A DNA stretch of 37,055 nt from Armatimonadota bacterium (GTDB lineage Bacteria > Armatimonadota > Armatimonadia > Armatimonadales > Armatimonadaceae). The stretch is taken from the NCBI GenBank assembly GCA_026392155.1, contig JAPLCP010000167.1:1-37055 (forward strand). Reading direction: 5' to 3'. This document shows, piece by piece, positions 21,726-29,796 of the stretch; the first letter of the stretch is position 1, and every line of letters begins with the position of its first letter. Under the pieces are notes generated by a model. It had not been told where the DNA came from. It saw only the letters and a list, made by a program, of their open reading frames with translations, and ran no database searches. The position numbers and the translations under genes are program-made.

Positions 21726-22436
21726 GTGCGAATCTTGCAGACCATTGTTAACGGCCCTGAGCCCTGCCCCTATCTTGCCGATCAGAGCTGGACCATGAAG
21801 TACCAGCACATCGGCGAGATGGAGCCGGGCGAGTACGAGCGACGGCTCCGGCTGGGCTGGTTCAAGTTTGGGGCGTTCTTGCAGCGCCCTATCTGTGAGG
21901 GCTGCAATGAGTGCCTTTCCATGCGGGTTCCAATGGACGAATGGCAGCCCAATCGGATTCAGCGGCGCACTCTGGCAAAGAATGCGGAGCTGCGGATTGA
22001 GGTGAGCACCCCCCCGATCTGTGACCCCGAACGCCTGCTGCTCTACAACCGCTACCGGATCGCCCAGACACAAGAGAAGGGCTGGACTCCGACTCTTATG
22101 GACTCCGTCTCCTACCAGCGCGAGTTTCTCGTCGGCCCCACCGAGATGACGGAGATCAGCGTGTGGGAGGGGAATCGGCTCAAGGCGATTGTTTTAACCG
22201 ATGTCGAGCCCAATGCTGTGGCGGGTGTGACGCACTACTACGACCCGGACTGGCGTGAGCGCTCCATCGGGCTCTTTGCCATGCTCCAGACGTTTTTGCT
22301 CGCCCGCGAGCTGGGTAAGAAGTGGGTGTATTTAGGCTACTACGTGGAAAACAGCCCGACGATGGGCTACAAGCTCCAGTTCCGCCCCTGCGAGCTACGC
22401 GGCTGGGACGGCACCTGGGAGCGCATTGAAAAATAG
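21726..22436 (+). CDS. bpt: aspartate/glutamate leucyltransferase
   Basis: This 236-aa protein belongs to the bacterial Ate/Bpt family (EC 2.3.2.29), which transfers Leu from Leu-tRNA to proteins with N-terminal Asp or Glu and so marks them for ClpS/ClpAP. The N-terminal module has CPYL (Cys14) and the CEGCNEC cysteines; the C-terminal GNAT-like module has RSIGLFAMLQTF, WVYLGYYVENSPTMGYK and QFRPCELR. The length is normal. GTG 21726 is the only start before the conserved CPYL. It is a stand-alone gene with its own leaderless-type promoter; the clpS/clpA partner genes are not in the window. Confidence 0.95.
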   Translation: MRILQTIVNGPEPCPYLADQSWTMKYQHIGEMEPGEYERRLRLGWFKFGAFLQRPICEGCNECLSMRVPMDEWQPNRIQRRTLAKNAELRIEVSTPPICDPERLLLYNRYRIAQTQEKGWTPTLMDSVSYQREFLVGPTEMTEISVWEGNRLKAIVLTDVEPNAVAGVTHYYDPDWRERSIGLFAMLQTFLLARELGKKWVYLGYYVENSPTMGYKLQFRPCELRGWDGTWERIEK

Positions 22437-22459
22437 AGAAATCGGCGTAGTAATTGCGG

Positions 22460-22465
22460 TAAAAT
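22460..22465 (+). promoter_or_regulatory. -10 box TAAAAT (GCGGTAAAAT) before the DUF1501 gene, leaderless
   Basis: TAAAAT with preceding GCGG ends 6 nt before ATG 22472; no Shine-Dalgarno sequence is present. Confidence 0.65.
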
Positions 22466-22471
22466 GCTTCT

Positions 22472-23914
22472 ATGAAAAGCAACGCTTGCCACCAGTTTCA
22501 GCGCGCCCTCTCGCGCCGTGAGCTCCTCCAGACCAGCGCCTCGGGCTTTGGGATGCTCGCCCTCGCTGGGCTCCTCGCCGACGAAGCCAAGGCGGTGGAG
22601 AACCCACTCGCCCCGAAGAAGCCACACTTTCCGCCCAAGGCCAAGCGCGTGATTTTCTTATTTATGCACGGTGGTCCCTCACAAGTAGACACGTTCGACC
22701 CAAAGCCCCTGCTCACCCGCGATAGTGGGAAACCCTACGGAGGTCAGCGCCCCCGCGTCGTTTTTGCCCAGACCGGGAACTTACTGGGCTCGCCGTGGCA
22801 GTTCAAAAAATACGGCCAGTGCGGCACTGAGGTCAGTGATCTCTTCCCGGAGGTCGCTAAGTTCGTGGACGAGATGTGCGTGATCCGCTCACTTCACGGC
22901 AGTAACCCAGCCCATGGCGGCGCTCTGCTCAAAGTCCACACTGGCACCGATGTAGGAATTCGGCCCTCGATGGGAAGCTGGGCAGTCTATGGCCTCGGCA
23001 CCGAAAACCAAAACCTGCCTGGCTACGTCACGATCTGCCCGACCCTGGGCCACGGCGGCGTCCAGAACTGGAGCTCGGCGTTTCTTCCCGCCTGGACACA
23101 GGGCACGCCCATTGGCAACGCGGCTATCAAGGCTAAAGAGGCCAAGCTCGCACACTTAGGCAACGCGGATGCATCGGCGGCGCTCCAGCGGCTCCAGCTG
23201 GATAACCTTCATGACTTAGACTCCGAGCAGCTCTCTCACTGGGGTGTGGACCCGGTACTAGAGGGCCGCATCCAGAGCTTCGAGCTGGCGTTTCGCATGC
23301 AAGTGGAAGCGCCCAAGCTCATGGACATCTCCAATGAGACCCCGGCCACGCTGGATCTCTACGGCATCAATAAAGAGCCCACCGACAACTTTGGGCGGCA
23401 GTGCCTCCTCGCACGGCGCTTCTGCGAGGCGGGTGTTCGCTTCGTTCAAGTGACCCACTCGTACAAGTGGGACCAGCACGGCGACCTGAAAAACGGTCAC
23501 ACGAAAAACGCCGCTGAAGTAGACAAGGGAATCGCCGGGCTCCTCAAGGACCTCAAGCAGCGCGGACTCTTGGAAGACACGCTGGTGCTCTGGGGCGGCG
23601 AGTTTGGCCGTACGCCCACTGCCCAAGGTGGCGATGGGCGCGACCACAATCCGCACGGCTTCACGATGTGGATGGCAGGCGGCGGTGTCAATCCTGGTAC
23701 CGTCTACGGCTCCACCGACGACTACGGCTGGTTCGCGGAGGGTGACAAGTGCCACATCCACGACCTGCACGCCACAATGCTCCATCTGCTGGGCATTGAC
23801 CACACCAAGCTCACCTACCGCTACGCCGGCCGCGACTATAGGCTCACGGATGTCGAAGGCGTCGTAGCCGCAAAAGTCCTCAAAGACCCAAGTCGCCTAA
23901 AAGCCGTCGGGTAA
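22472..23914 (+). CDS. DUF1501 (sulfatase-like) protein with Tat signal
   Basis: This 480-aa protein begins with a Tat signal (SRRELLQTSASG) and then shows the DUF1501 pattern: VIFLFMHGGPSQVDTFDPKP (20 residues), SDLFPEVAKFVDEMCVIRS, THSYKWDQHGD, GGEFGRTP, GRDHNPHGFTMWMAGGG and IHDLHATMLHLLGIDH. The fold is related to alkaline phosphatase and sulfatases, with metal-binding His/Asp residues visible. In Planctomycetes and relatives it usually sits next to a DUF1549/DUF1553 gene; here that partner is missing. It is exported; substrate unknown. It has its own leaderless promoter. Confidence 0.94.
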   Translation: MKSNACHQFQRALSRRELLQTSASGFGMLALAGLLADEAKAVENPLAPKKPHFPPKAKRVIFLFMHGGPSQVDTFDPKPLLTRDSGKPYGGQRPRVVFAQTGNLLGSPWQFKKYGQCGTEVSDLFPEVAKFVDEMCVIRSLHGSNPAHGGALLKVHTGTDVGIRPSMGSWAVYGLGTENQNLPGYVTICPTLGHGGVQNWSSAFLPAWTQGTPIGNAAIKAKEAKLAHLGNADASAALQRLQLDNLHDLDSEQLSHWGVDPVLEGRIQSFELAFRMQVEAPKLMDISNETPATLDLYGINKEPTDNFGRQCLLARRFCEAGVRFVQVTHSYKWDQHGDLKNGHTKNAAEVDKGIAGLLKDLKQRGLLEDTLVLWGGEFGRTPTAQGGDGRDHNPHGFTMWMAGGGVNPGTVYGSTDDYGWFAEGDKCHIHDLHATMLHLLGIDHTKLTYRYAGRDYRLTDVEGVVAAKVLKDPSRLKAVG

Positions 23915-23921
23915 AAAAGCC

Positions 23922-24533
23922 ATGTCACGCATCCGTTTCTCAAAGTTCGATCTGCCGCAGGCACTCCAGAAAGTAGGGCTGACTCGGCTCACCGAGTGGC
24001 AGCCAAGCTTCACGCCACTGCCGCTCAGTGCCTACTTTGAGGAAAATATGCAGCGCCTGCGCCGCTTCGACACAGCACGCTCTGAAGGGGCCAAGCTGCT
24101 ACTCGCGGATGCCTTTTTCGAGGAGGCGATTCAGCCCTACACCAAGCTGCGCATCTTCAAAGAGACCACCATTCAAGGCAACGATACGGGCGGTCTTGTG
24201 GACTATCTGGTTGCGCCCGATGGTACGGTTCCTGTGATGCCGTTTCTCTGCGTTTCCGAAGCCAAGAAAGATGACTTTGACAAAGGGCTGGCGCAGTGCC
24301 TTGTGGAGATGCAGGCTTGCAGGGAGATCAATGCTAGAGCGGGGCGCGAGATTCCGGTCTTTGGGATCGTCACCAATGGCTCCTCGTGGCAGTTCTACCG
24401 CCTGGATGTTACCGGAGACGTCTGGGAAACCTCAACCTACTCCGTTGCACACCCGCAAGAAATCCTCGGAATCCTCGACCATATCTTTGCCCTCTGCGAA
24501 CAAAACCTGATGTCAGAAAAAAGTTCAAAATAG
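23922..24533 (+). CDS. PD-(D/E)XK nuclease-like hypothetical protein
   Basis: This 203-aa protein resembles the small restriction-endonuclease-like proteins often annotated as type I restriction N-terminal domain or DUF4268-like. A Gly-Leu-Val-Asp-Tyr motif (GGLVDYLVAP) and CVSEAKKDDFDKGLAQ give the D...E-x-K pattern, followed by GQ-like QCLVEMQ and FGIVTNGSSWQFYRL. The opening FDLPQALQKVGLTRLTEWQ block is helical. It lies 7 nt after the DUF1501 gene, but the functional link is unclear. No methyltransferase or helicase accompanies it, so it is not a complete restriction system. It may act alone, or be a regulatory member of the nuclease superfamily. Confidence 0.85.
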   Translation: MSRIRFSKFDLPQALQKVGLTRLTEWQPSFTPLPLSAYFEENMQRLRRFDTARSEGAKLLLADAFFEEAIQPYTKLRIFKETTIQGNDTGGLVDYLVAPDGTVPVMPFLCVSEAKKDDFDKGLAQCLVEMQACREINARAGREIPVFGIVTNGSSWQFYRLDVTGDVWETSTYSVAHPQEILGILDHIFALCEQNLMSEKSSK

Positions 24534-24546
24534 TCTCTGAATTCCC

Positions 24547-24578
24547 TTGACTCTCACCTGTACTTGAGGCTGTATGCT
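24547..24578 (+). promoter_or_regulatory. MerR-type promoter with 20-bp spacer and dyad operator
   Basis: TTGACT (24547-24552) and TATGCT (24573-24578) are 20 bp apart, longer than the 17 bp optimum, as at promoters activated by MerR proteins through DNA untwisting. CTCA (24553-24556) and TGAG (24565-24568) form a dyad centred in the spacer, where MerR dimers bind. It should autoregulate the gene at 24608. Confidence 0.6.
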
Positions 24579-24607
24579 GGCTTTGTTCGGTACAGGAGGC
24601 GACGACG

Positions 24608-25411
24608 ATGATCAAGATTGGGGACTTTGCGCGGCTGGGGCAGGTGACGGTTCCGACACTCCGGTTCTATGCGGAGGTCGGGCTGCTGAAGCCTGTCTCG
24701 GTGGATAGCGCCTCGGGGTATCGCTACTACGCTCTTTCCCAGCTCCCGCGCCTCAATCGCATCATGGCCCTCAAAGACCTGGGCTTCACTCTTCCGCAGA
24801 TCGAGCAGGTTCTCAACAGAGACCCAAATCTCGACACGCTCCGGGGGATGCTTTCCCTGAAACAGGCCGAGACCGAACAGCTTGTTGCCACCGAGCAGGC
24901 ACGCCTGTGCCGAATCGAAGCCCGGCTGCAACAGATCGAACAGGAGGATCGAATGTCTGAGTTTGATGTGGCGGTGAAGGCAGTTCCAGCGATGCTGGTG
25001 GCCGCGTCCACGGTGACCATTCCCACCAACGACCAAGCGTCTGCGTTTCTAGACCGCGCCTTTGGCGACGTCTTCTGCCAGCTTAATGCCCACGGAGCAA
25101 AGCCGGTCGGACCGTGCGGCGCGATCTGGCACCAGGGCTCTGAGGTTCTCGAAAACGAGGTCGCCGAGGTGATTGTCCCCATTGACCGGGCTTTCCCCGC
25201 CGCAGAGAGCGTCCAAGTCTACGAGGCACCCGCGCTCCAAGTGGCCGCCGTGGTGCACCAAGGCGGCTACGACAACCTGCCGCTGATGCACAAGGCCCTG
25301 CTCCAGTGGATGGAGGCCAACGGCTACGAAGCAGTGGGCTCTTACCGCGAGCTCTACCACAGCCCACCCGATGCAGAAACTCCCGTGCTGGAAGTTCAGT
25401 ACCCTATCTAA
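24608..25411 (+). CDS. MerR-family transcriptional activator with GyrI-like effector domain (BmrR type)
   Basis: This 267-aa protein has a winged-helix at residues 1-70 (IKIGDFARLGQVTVPTLRFY then LLKP, SGYRYY), a coiled-coil at ~80-115, and a GyrI-like ligand domain at ~118-267 (APALQVAAVVHQGGYDNLP, YRELYHSP, VLEVQYPI). BmrR-like proteins bind bulky cationic compounds and switch on efflux pumps. AGGAGG lies 7 nt before ATG, so this is a leadered gene with a classical ribosome site, unlike many of its neighbours. No efflux pump is adjacent, so the target may be itself or a distant gene. Confidence 0.93.
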   Translation: MIKIGDFARLGQVTVPTLRFYAEVGLLKPVSVDSASGYRYYALSQLPRLNRIMALKDLGFTLPQIEQVLNRDPNLDTLRGMLSLKQAETEQLVATEQARLCRIEARLQQIEQEDRMSEFDVAVKAVPAMLVAASTVTIPTNDQASAFLDRAFGDVFCQLNAHGAKPVGPCGAIWHQGSEVLENEVAEVIVPIDRAFPAAESVQVYEAPALQVAAVVHQGGYDNLPLMHKALLQWMEANGYEAVGSYRELYHSPPDAETPVLEVQYPI

Positions 25412-25427
25412 ATTAGTGGTGCATTTT

Positions 25428-25461
25428 ATGGTATCATCTATTGGTGACAAAAATGGTATCA
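25428..25461 (+). promoter_or_regulatory. direct repeat ATGGTATCA at the antitoxin start
   Basis: ATGGTATCA occurs at 25428-25436 and 25453-25461, 25 bp apart. TATCAT (25432-25437) is a possible -10 box ending 6 nt before GTG 25444. Two identical half-sites spanning the start would suit autoregulation by a dimeric ribbon-helix-helix antitoxin. Confidence 0.45.
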
Positions 25462-25707
25462 AAAAATGAAACGCAATCTTTTACCGTGCGCCTGCCAGCG
25501 GAGCTCTACGCGGCGAGTACCGCACTGGCTCAGGAGCGCCAGGTTAGCATGAACGCACTGATTCAGGAGCGCCTCTCGCTTCTAGTGCGTGAGGAAGCGC
25601 AGAAAAGCCTCTACGATGCCTTCAGCTTAGTAGGTGAGGACGAAGAAGAGTCGTCGGTTGCTTTTGCGCACGAGGCACAGGCAGAGGTAATCTGTCGCGA
25701 TGAGTGA
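25444..25707 (+). CDS. ribbon-helix-helix antitoxin of a MazEF-type pair
   Basis: About 87 aa. QSFTVRLPAELYAASTALA is a ribbon-helix-helix strand and first helix; SMNALIQERLSLL is the second. An acidic C-terminus (GEDEEESSVAFAHEAQAE) follows, suited to cover the basic toxin groove. Starts possible are TTG 25441, GTG 25444 and ATG 25453; GTG is 6 nt after a TATCAT. It overlaps the toxin start by 8 bp, typical of a coupled toxin-antitoxin unit in which the antitoxin is made first. Confidence 0.85.
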   Translation: MTKMVSKNETQSFTVRLPAELYAASTALAQERQVSMNALIQERLSLLVREEAQKSLYDAFSLVGEDEEESSVAFAHEAQAEVICRDE

Positions 25708-26062
25708 GCCAAAACGCGGCGAGCTTTTCTGGATAGACTGGTCACCGGGGCGCGGCTCGGAGCAGCAGGGCCGTCGCCCTGCCCTGATTGTCCAGACCGA
25801 TAGTGCCAACACCAATCCTCGTTACCCTAACACGATTGTGGTTGCGGTGAGCACCAAGGGCCGTCCGGTTCCTTTTCACATTGCGCTGGAACCCACGGCC
25901 CAAAGCGGTCTCAGTGAGCTCTCCTACGCCAAGTGCGAGCAGCTCATGACAATCAGCAAGGAGCGGCTGGGCGAAAAAATCGGCCAGATCACCCCCGAGG
26001 AACAGACTGCCGTAGACACCGCCCTGCGCCTGACGCTTACCCTAAACGAATACAGAGGATAG
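25700..26062 (+). CDS. MazF/PemK-family endoribonuclease toxin
   Basis: This 120-aa protein opens with RGELFWIDWSPGRGSEQQGRRPALIVQ (key residues R-G-E, D-x-x-P-x-x-G-S-E, R-R-P), the MazF signature, with Arg in GRRP as the expected catalytic residue and the following NPRYPNTIVVAVST strand. The C-terminal KCEQLMTISKERLGEKIGQI block is typical. It cuts mRNA at short motifs when the antitoxin is lost. The start ATG overlaps the antitoxin by 8 bp. Complete; no truncation is seen. Confidence 0.95.
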   Translation: MSEPKRGELFWIDWSPGRGSEQQGRRPALIVQTDSANTNPRYPNTIVVAVSTKGRPVPFHIALEPTAQSGLSELSYAKCEQLMTISKERLGEKIGQITPEEQTAVDTALRLTLTLNEYRG

Positions 26063-26068
26063 AGATTA

Positions 26069-26581
26069 ATGACGGATTGGAGTCTTGTCGAGGAAGTATT
26101 AGAATTTGCGCGAACCGGTTCACTTTTGGCAGGAAACACTTCAGGGATTTTTGAGGAAGTTGCTGTAGAGACAAATTTTGAGGCAGCATCGGATCATGCT
26201 CACATCCAATATCTCTGGGACGCTGAAGGTAATGTGAGAGACGATCACCACCCGTGGGCAGATGTGCGTGAGACTGAGATTGGTAATGTCTACGAGGCTT
26301 CTTATGAGCGCGAGGACTTAGATGACATAAAATCACGAACTCAAGCATCACAGAGCGAAGCTGCTAAACTTGTTTCAGAAAGGCTCGCGGAACTCTTCTC
26401 GGACGCTGTTGAGGAGGTAGCCTCAGATATGGAGCTTCTGATCGAAACCCGTGCGCTCGTGGGACGCGAAAACGCTTTTTTCGAGCAGCTCTTTCATTGG
26501 TACAAATCGGGTGTATGGCCTTGTGGGTGGCGTGGACGGTATCCCGAAGGGAAATTGCGAGTGTTTAACCCGCAGGAATAG
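26069..26581 (+). CDS. hypothetical protein, 170 aa, acidic
   Basis: It starts 6 nt after the toxin stop with GAGATTA-type spacing. The sequence is acidic and mostly helical, with aromatic motifs HHPWADVRETEIGNVYEASYE in parts (HHPWADVRE, GNVYEASYE), a helix SEAAKLVSERLAELF, and a closing FHWYKSGVWPCGWRGRYPEG portion (WPCGWRGRYP). No signal peptide or TM. No family is recognised. It could be a cargo gene co-transcribed with the toxin-antitoxin pair. Codon use is slightly more AT-rich than in flanking genes, which may reflect joint transfer with the module. Confidence 0.7.
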   Translation: MTDWSLVEEVLEFARTGSLLAGNTSGIFEEVAVETNFEAASDHAHIQYLWDAEGNVRDDHHPWADVRETEIGNVYEASYEREDLDDIKSRTQASQSEAAKLVSERLAELFSDAVEEVASDMELLIETRALVGRENAFFEQLFHWYKSGVWPCGWRGRYPEGKLRVFNPQE

Positions 26582-26608
26582 CCTAAGGAGATGCCGTACT
26601 TGTGGGAC

Positions 26609-27871
26609 ATGAACATGCTTCAAGACAACACGCAGCGGCTGCTCTCTGCCGCGCTTGCCTCGGACTTTGGCTACCAGCGCCTGGGCTATCTCTGTGACCG
26701 GATCGGAAATCGCTTGTCGGGCTCCAAAGGGCTGGAGAAGGCGGTGAGCTGGGCGGAGAGTGAGCTGCGGCGCGATGGGCTGGAGAATGTCCGTGCGGAG
26801 CCGGTGCTGGTGCCTAAGTGGGTGCGCGGGAAAGAGTCGGCGATGCTGCTCGCGCCCGAGAAGCGCCCGCTGGTGATGCTGGGCCTGGGCGGCAGTGTCG
26901 GGGGGCGCGTGACAGCTCCGGTCTTGGTGGTGGAGAGCTTCGATGAGCTGGCGGCGCGGTCAGGCGAGGTGCGCGGGAAAATTGTCTGCTTCAATGCGGC
27001 GTTTACGAACTACGGCGCGACCGTGCGCTACCGGGCAACGGGCGCGAGCGAGGCGGCGAAGCTTGGGGCGGTAGGCGTCTTGGTGCGCTCCGTGGGGCCG
27101 ACCAGCCTGCGGACGCCGCACACGGGAGCGCTACGCTACACCGACGGTGTCAAGAAGATCCCCGCGGCGGCTATCACCATTGAGGACGCCACGCAGCTTG
27201 CGCGGATGCAGGCACACGGCGAGAGCCCCGTGGTAGAGCTCGCCATGCAGGCACACTTCGAGAAAGACGCCCGCTCGGCCAATGTGATCGGGGAGTGGCG
27301 CGGTCGCGAAAAGCCCGATGAGATCGTCCTGGTGGGCGGGCACTTGGATAGCTGGGATGTCGGCCAAGGTGCCCATGACGATGGCGGTGGCTGCATCGTA
27401 AGCTGGGAGGCGGTGCGGCTCCTGAAAGCACTCAATATTCGGCCAAGGCGCACCGTGCGGGTCTGCTTGTTCACCAACGAAGAGAATGGCTCCCGGGGCG
27501 GCGAAGCCTACGCGGCGGCACATAAAACGGAGAAGCACGTCCTCGCCATCGAGAGCGATGGTGGCGTGGACACTCCCATCGGCTTTGGGTTGAGTACAAA
27601 AACGCCCGGTGGAATGGCGCGTGCTCGTGAGATCACCGAGCAACTCAAACTGGAGCTGAAAGACGGCGGCGGGGGCGCGGATATCGGCCCGATTGGCACC
27701 GCAACCGGCTGCCCGACGATGGGGCTGCTCAACGACATGAGCCTCTACTGGAATATCCATCACACCCCTGCCGATACGTTCGACAAAATAGACCTCAAGG
27801 CACTCCAAAAATGCATCGCAGCGGTGGCCGTGATGGCCTACTCTGCGGCGGAGCGAGACGAGACGCTTTAA
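26609..27871 (+). CDS. M28-family metallopeptidase with PA insert domain
   Basis: About 420 aa. A PA-like insert (residues ~95-215) is followed by the zinc peptidase core: His245 (GGHLDSWD), Asp257 (AHDDGGG), Glu291/Glu292 (NEENGS), Asp317 (ESDGG) and a C-terminal His (NIHHTPADT). The layout resembles plasma glutamate carboxypeptidase/aminopeptidase relatives. No signal peptide is visible. The start is uncertain: AAGGAG directly abuts ATG 26591, too close for use, and sits about 9 nt before TTG 26600; ATG 26609 and 26615 are alternatives. It may finish peptide degradation inside the cell. Confidence 0.9.
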   Translation: MNMLQDNTQRLLSAALASDFGYQRLGYLCDRIGNRLSGSKGLEKAVSWAESELRRDGLENVRAEPVLVPKWVRGKESAMLLAPEKRPLVMLGLGGSVGGRVTAPVLVVESFDELAARSGEVRGKIVCFNAAFTNYGATVRYRATGASEAAKLGAVGVLVRSVGPTSLRTPHTGALRYTDGVKKIPAAAITIEDATQLARMQAHGESPVVELAMQAHFEKDARSANVIGEWRGREKPDEIVLVGGHLDSWDVGQGAHDDGGGCIVSWEAVRLLKALNIRPRRTVRVCLFTNEENGSRGGEAYAAAHKTEKHVLAIESDGGVDTPIGFGLSTKTPGGMARAREITEQLKLELKDGGGGADIGPIGTATGCPTMGLLNDMSLYWNIHHTPADTFDKIDLKALQKCIAAVAVMAYSAAERDETL

Positions 27872-27904
27872 GATTTTTATGCAACCTTCGGCCTGGTTCA
27901 GAGG

Positions 27905-27910
27905 TAAACT
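27905..27910 (+). promoter_or_regulatory. -10 box TAAACT before ndh, leaderless
   Basis: GAGGTAAACT ends 7 nt before ATG 27918. Confidence 0.5.
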
Positions 27911-27917
27911 GAAACCC

Positions 27918-29201
27918 ATGAGCGAAGTGACGAAAAGGCCAAGAGTGGTTATTGTCGGGGGCGGATTTGGGGGTTGCGAGGCGGCCAAGGGCCTGCGCGC
28001 CGCGCCCGTGGAGGTGTTGGTTCTCGATAAGACAAACCACTATGTCTTCCAGCCATTGCTCTACCAAGTGGCGACGGCGGCGCTGGCCCCCACCGAGATC
28101 ACCTACCCGATCCGCACCATTCTCAGAAAACAGAAAAACGCGACGGTCTGGCTGGCTGAGGTGACCGGCGTGGATGTCAACGCGAAAACCCTCTCGACAT
28201 CAGAGGGCAAGACGATTTCCTACGACTATCTCATTCTGGCCTGCGGGGCGCGCCATAGCTACTTTGGCCGCGACGACTGGGAGCCACTTGCGCCGGGCCT
28301 AAAGACGCTGGGCGATGCGCTGGAGATGCGCCAGCGCTTTCTGATGGCCTTTGAGGAAGCCGAGAAGTGCGACGACCCCGTGCTCCAGCAAGCCTGGCTG
28401 ACGTTTGTGATTGTCGGCGGCGGCCCGACCGGCTGTGAGCTCGCAGGTGTGCTGCCAGAGATCGCCAAGAGAGCCCTGAGCCCAGACTTCCGGCGCGTCG
28501 ATCTCCATAAAACGCGGATTCTTTTGATCGAGAACAGCCCCTGCATCCTTAACGCCTTCCCGGAAGATTTAGCCAAGCGGGCCCAGCAGGATCTTACACG
28601 CCTTGGGGTGGAGGTGCGCAACGGCGTCAAAGTCACGGATATCCGCCCGGATGGCGTGACACTCTCATCGGGTGAGGAGATCCACGCCCGCACGGTGTTC
28701 TGGGCAGCGGGTAACAAAGCCGCGCCGGTTGGCGGGAGCCTGGGCGTCCCGACGGATCGTGCAGGCCGCGTGATTGTCGAGCGCGATCTCTCCATCCCCG
28801 GCCACCCGGAAGTGTTTGTGATCGGCGACATGGCCCAAGCCGCCCTCCGCGACTCTAGTGGCGAGCCTATCCCCGAGAAGCTCGTCCCCGGCGTGGCCCA
28901 AGGCGCAGTGCAAGGCGGCGCGTGTGCGGCCCGCAACATCATCCGCCGTGTCAATAATCACCCTACAGAGCCCTTTAAGTACCATAATCTCGGGGACTTA
29001 GCGGTTCTCGGGCGCGGCGCGGCCATCGCCAATCTGCCAGGTCTGAAGCTCAAAGGCTACCCCGCCTGGTGCGTCTGGCTCTTTATTCATGTCCTGAAGC
29101 TCGTCGGCTACCGCAACCGCCTCAATGTCTTGTTAGAGTGGGCCTACGCCTATCTCACCTACCAACGCGGCGCAAGGCTTATCAGTAATCGCCGACGGTG
29201 A
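27918..29201 (+). CDS. ndh: type II NADH:quinone oxidoreductase
   Basis: This 427-aa protein has two Rossmann motifs: VVIVGGGFGGCEAAKGL for FAD near the N-terminus and VIVGGGPTGCELAGVLPEIA for NADH. Also visible are the quinone-side HYVFQPLLYQVATAAL, FWAAGNKAAP, a VFVIGDMAQ FAD ribityl motif, and a C-terminal amphipathic membrane-binding region (WCVWLFIHVLKLVGYRNRL). It oxidises NADH without proton pumping. The in-frame ATG at 27879 is rejected because the sequence before 27918 does not fit and a -10 box lies in between. The gene overlaps the convergent 29182 gene by 20 bp. Confidence 0.95.
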   Translation: MSEVTKRPRVVIVGGGFGGCEAAKGLRAAPVEVLVLDKTNHYVFQPLLYQVATAALAPTEITYPIRTILRKQKNATVWLAEVTGVDVNAKTLSTSEGKTISYDYLILACGARHSYFGRDDWEPLAPGLKTLGDALEMRQRFLMAFEEAEKCDDPVLQQAWLTFVIVGGGPTGCELAGVLPEIAKRALSPDFRRVDLHKTRILLIENSPCILNAFPEDLAKRAQQDLTRLGVEVRNGVKVTDIRPDGVTLSSGEEIHARTVFWAAGNKAAPVGGSLGVPTDRAGRVIVERDLSIPGHPEVFVIGDMAQAALRDSSGEPIPEKLVPGVAQGAVQGGACAARNIIRRVNNHPTEPFKYHNLGDLAVLGRGAAIANLPGLKLKGYPAWCVWLFIHVLKLVGYRNRLNVLLEWAYAYLTYQRGARLISNRRR

Positions 29202-29775
29202 AGACCTTGCCTTTGCCGGGGGCGACGATCTCTTTTTTGTGCTGGTTGGCGTAGCGCAGGGCAGCGACGAAGTTGAGGTGCGGCTCGGCGATGAACTCTC
29301 CGGGGTAGAGGTCGGGCAGGAGGCGCAGAAACGGTGTGCCGCTGCGCCCATCTGGCCCGACGGTCTGGAAAAGATAGCCCATAGCCATCCCCTGGGCTCC
29401 GTCTGAGGGGCCCGTGATGGGCAGCAGAATGCGGGCCACCGGGCGGGAGTCGCCTGGTAGCGCGAAGCGTTTCTTAACCATCGGCGGAATACTCACCGTG
29501 TCAAAGAGCCAGAGCTGGCCCTCCGTGACCATATCAGCCTGTGTGGTCAGCTCCCCGCCGATCTCGTCGCGTGCCCCGGTTGCTACCGCCCAGATTCCCT
29601 TTTCCCACAAGAGAATCGGAAGCGGCTGGACGAGCGTGTCTTTCATCGCTCGCACATAGCTTTCGGCGCGTGTGCTGCGTGTCTTTGCCCACGTGGAGAG
29701 CTGGACGATCTCACTCTCGTGATATTGGAGAGCCTCCTCCAGCTCACGGCGGAGCGCAACAGCGAGTTCCGGCAT
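29182..29775 (-). CDS. hypothetical protein, 197 aa
   Basis: It starts at ATG 29775, 7 nt after a minus-strand TACAAT; an upstream ATG at 29784 overlaps that box and is unlikely. The N-terminal ~50 residues are helical (ELAVALRRELEEALQYHES); the rest looks mixed alpha/beta with PILLWEKGIWAVATGAR, ARILLPITGPSDGAQGMAMGYLFQ in parts, and YPGEFIAEPHLNFVAALRYANQ. No signal peptide or known domain. It follows the nucleoside hydrolase gene (stop 22 nt upstream), but its own promoter suggests separate control. Confidence 0.75.
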   Translation of the reverse strand: MPELAVALRRELEEALQYHESEIVQLSTWAKTRSTRAESYVRAMKDTLVQPLPILLWEKGIWAVATGARDEIGGELTTQADMVTEGQLWLFDTVSIPPMVKKRFALPGDSRPVARILLPITGPSDGAQGMAMGYLFQTVGPDGRSGTPFLRLLPDLYPGEFIAEPHLNFVAALRYANQHKKEIVAPGKGKVFTVGDY

Positions 29776-29782
29776 GATCAAC

Positions 29783-29788
29783 ATTGTA
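29783..29788 (-). promoter_or_regulatory. -10 box TACAAT before the 29182-29775 gene, leaderless
   Basis: Minus-strand TACAAT ends 7 nt before ATG 29775 and lies just after the nucleoside hydrolase stop. Confidence 0.6.
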
Positions 29789-29796
29789 GAGATAGT

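Noticed and set aside
23922-24533. Type I restriction system
   Set aside because: Only a nuclease-like protein is present; no methyltransferase, specificity or helicase gene is nearby.
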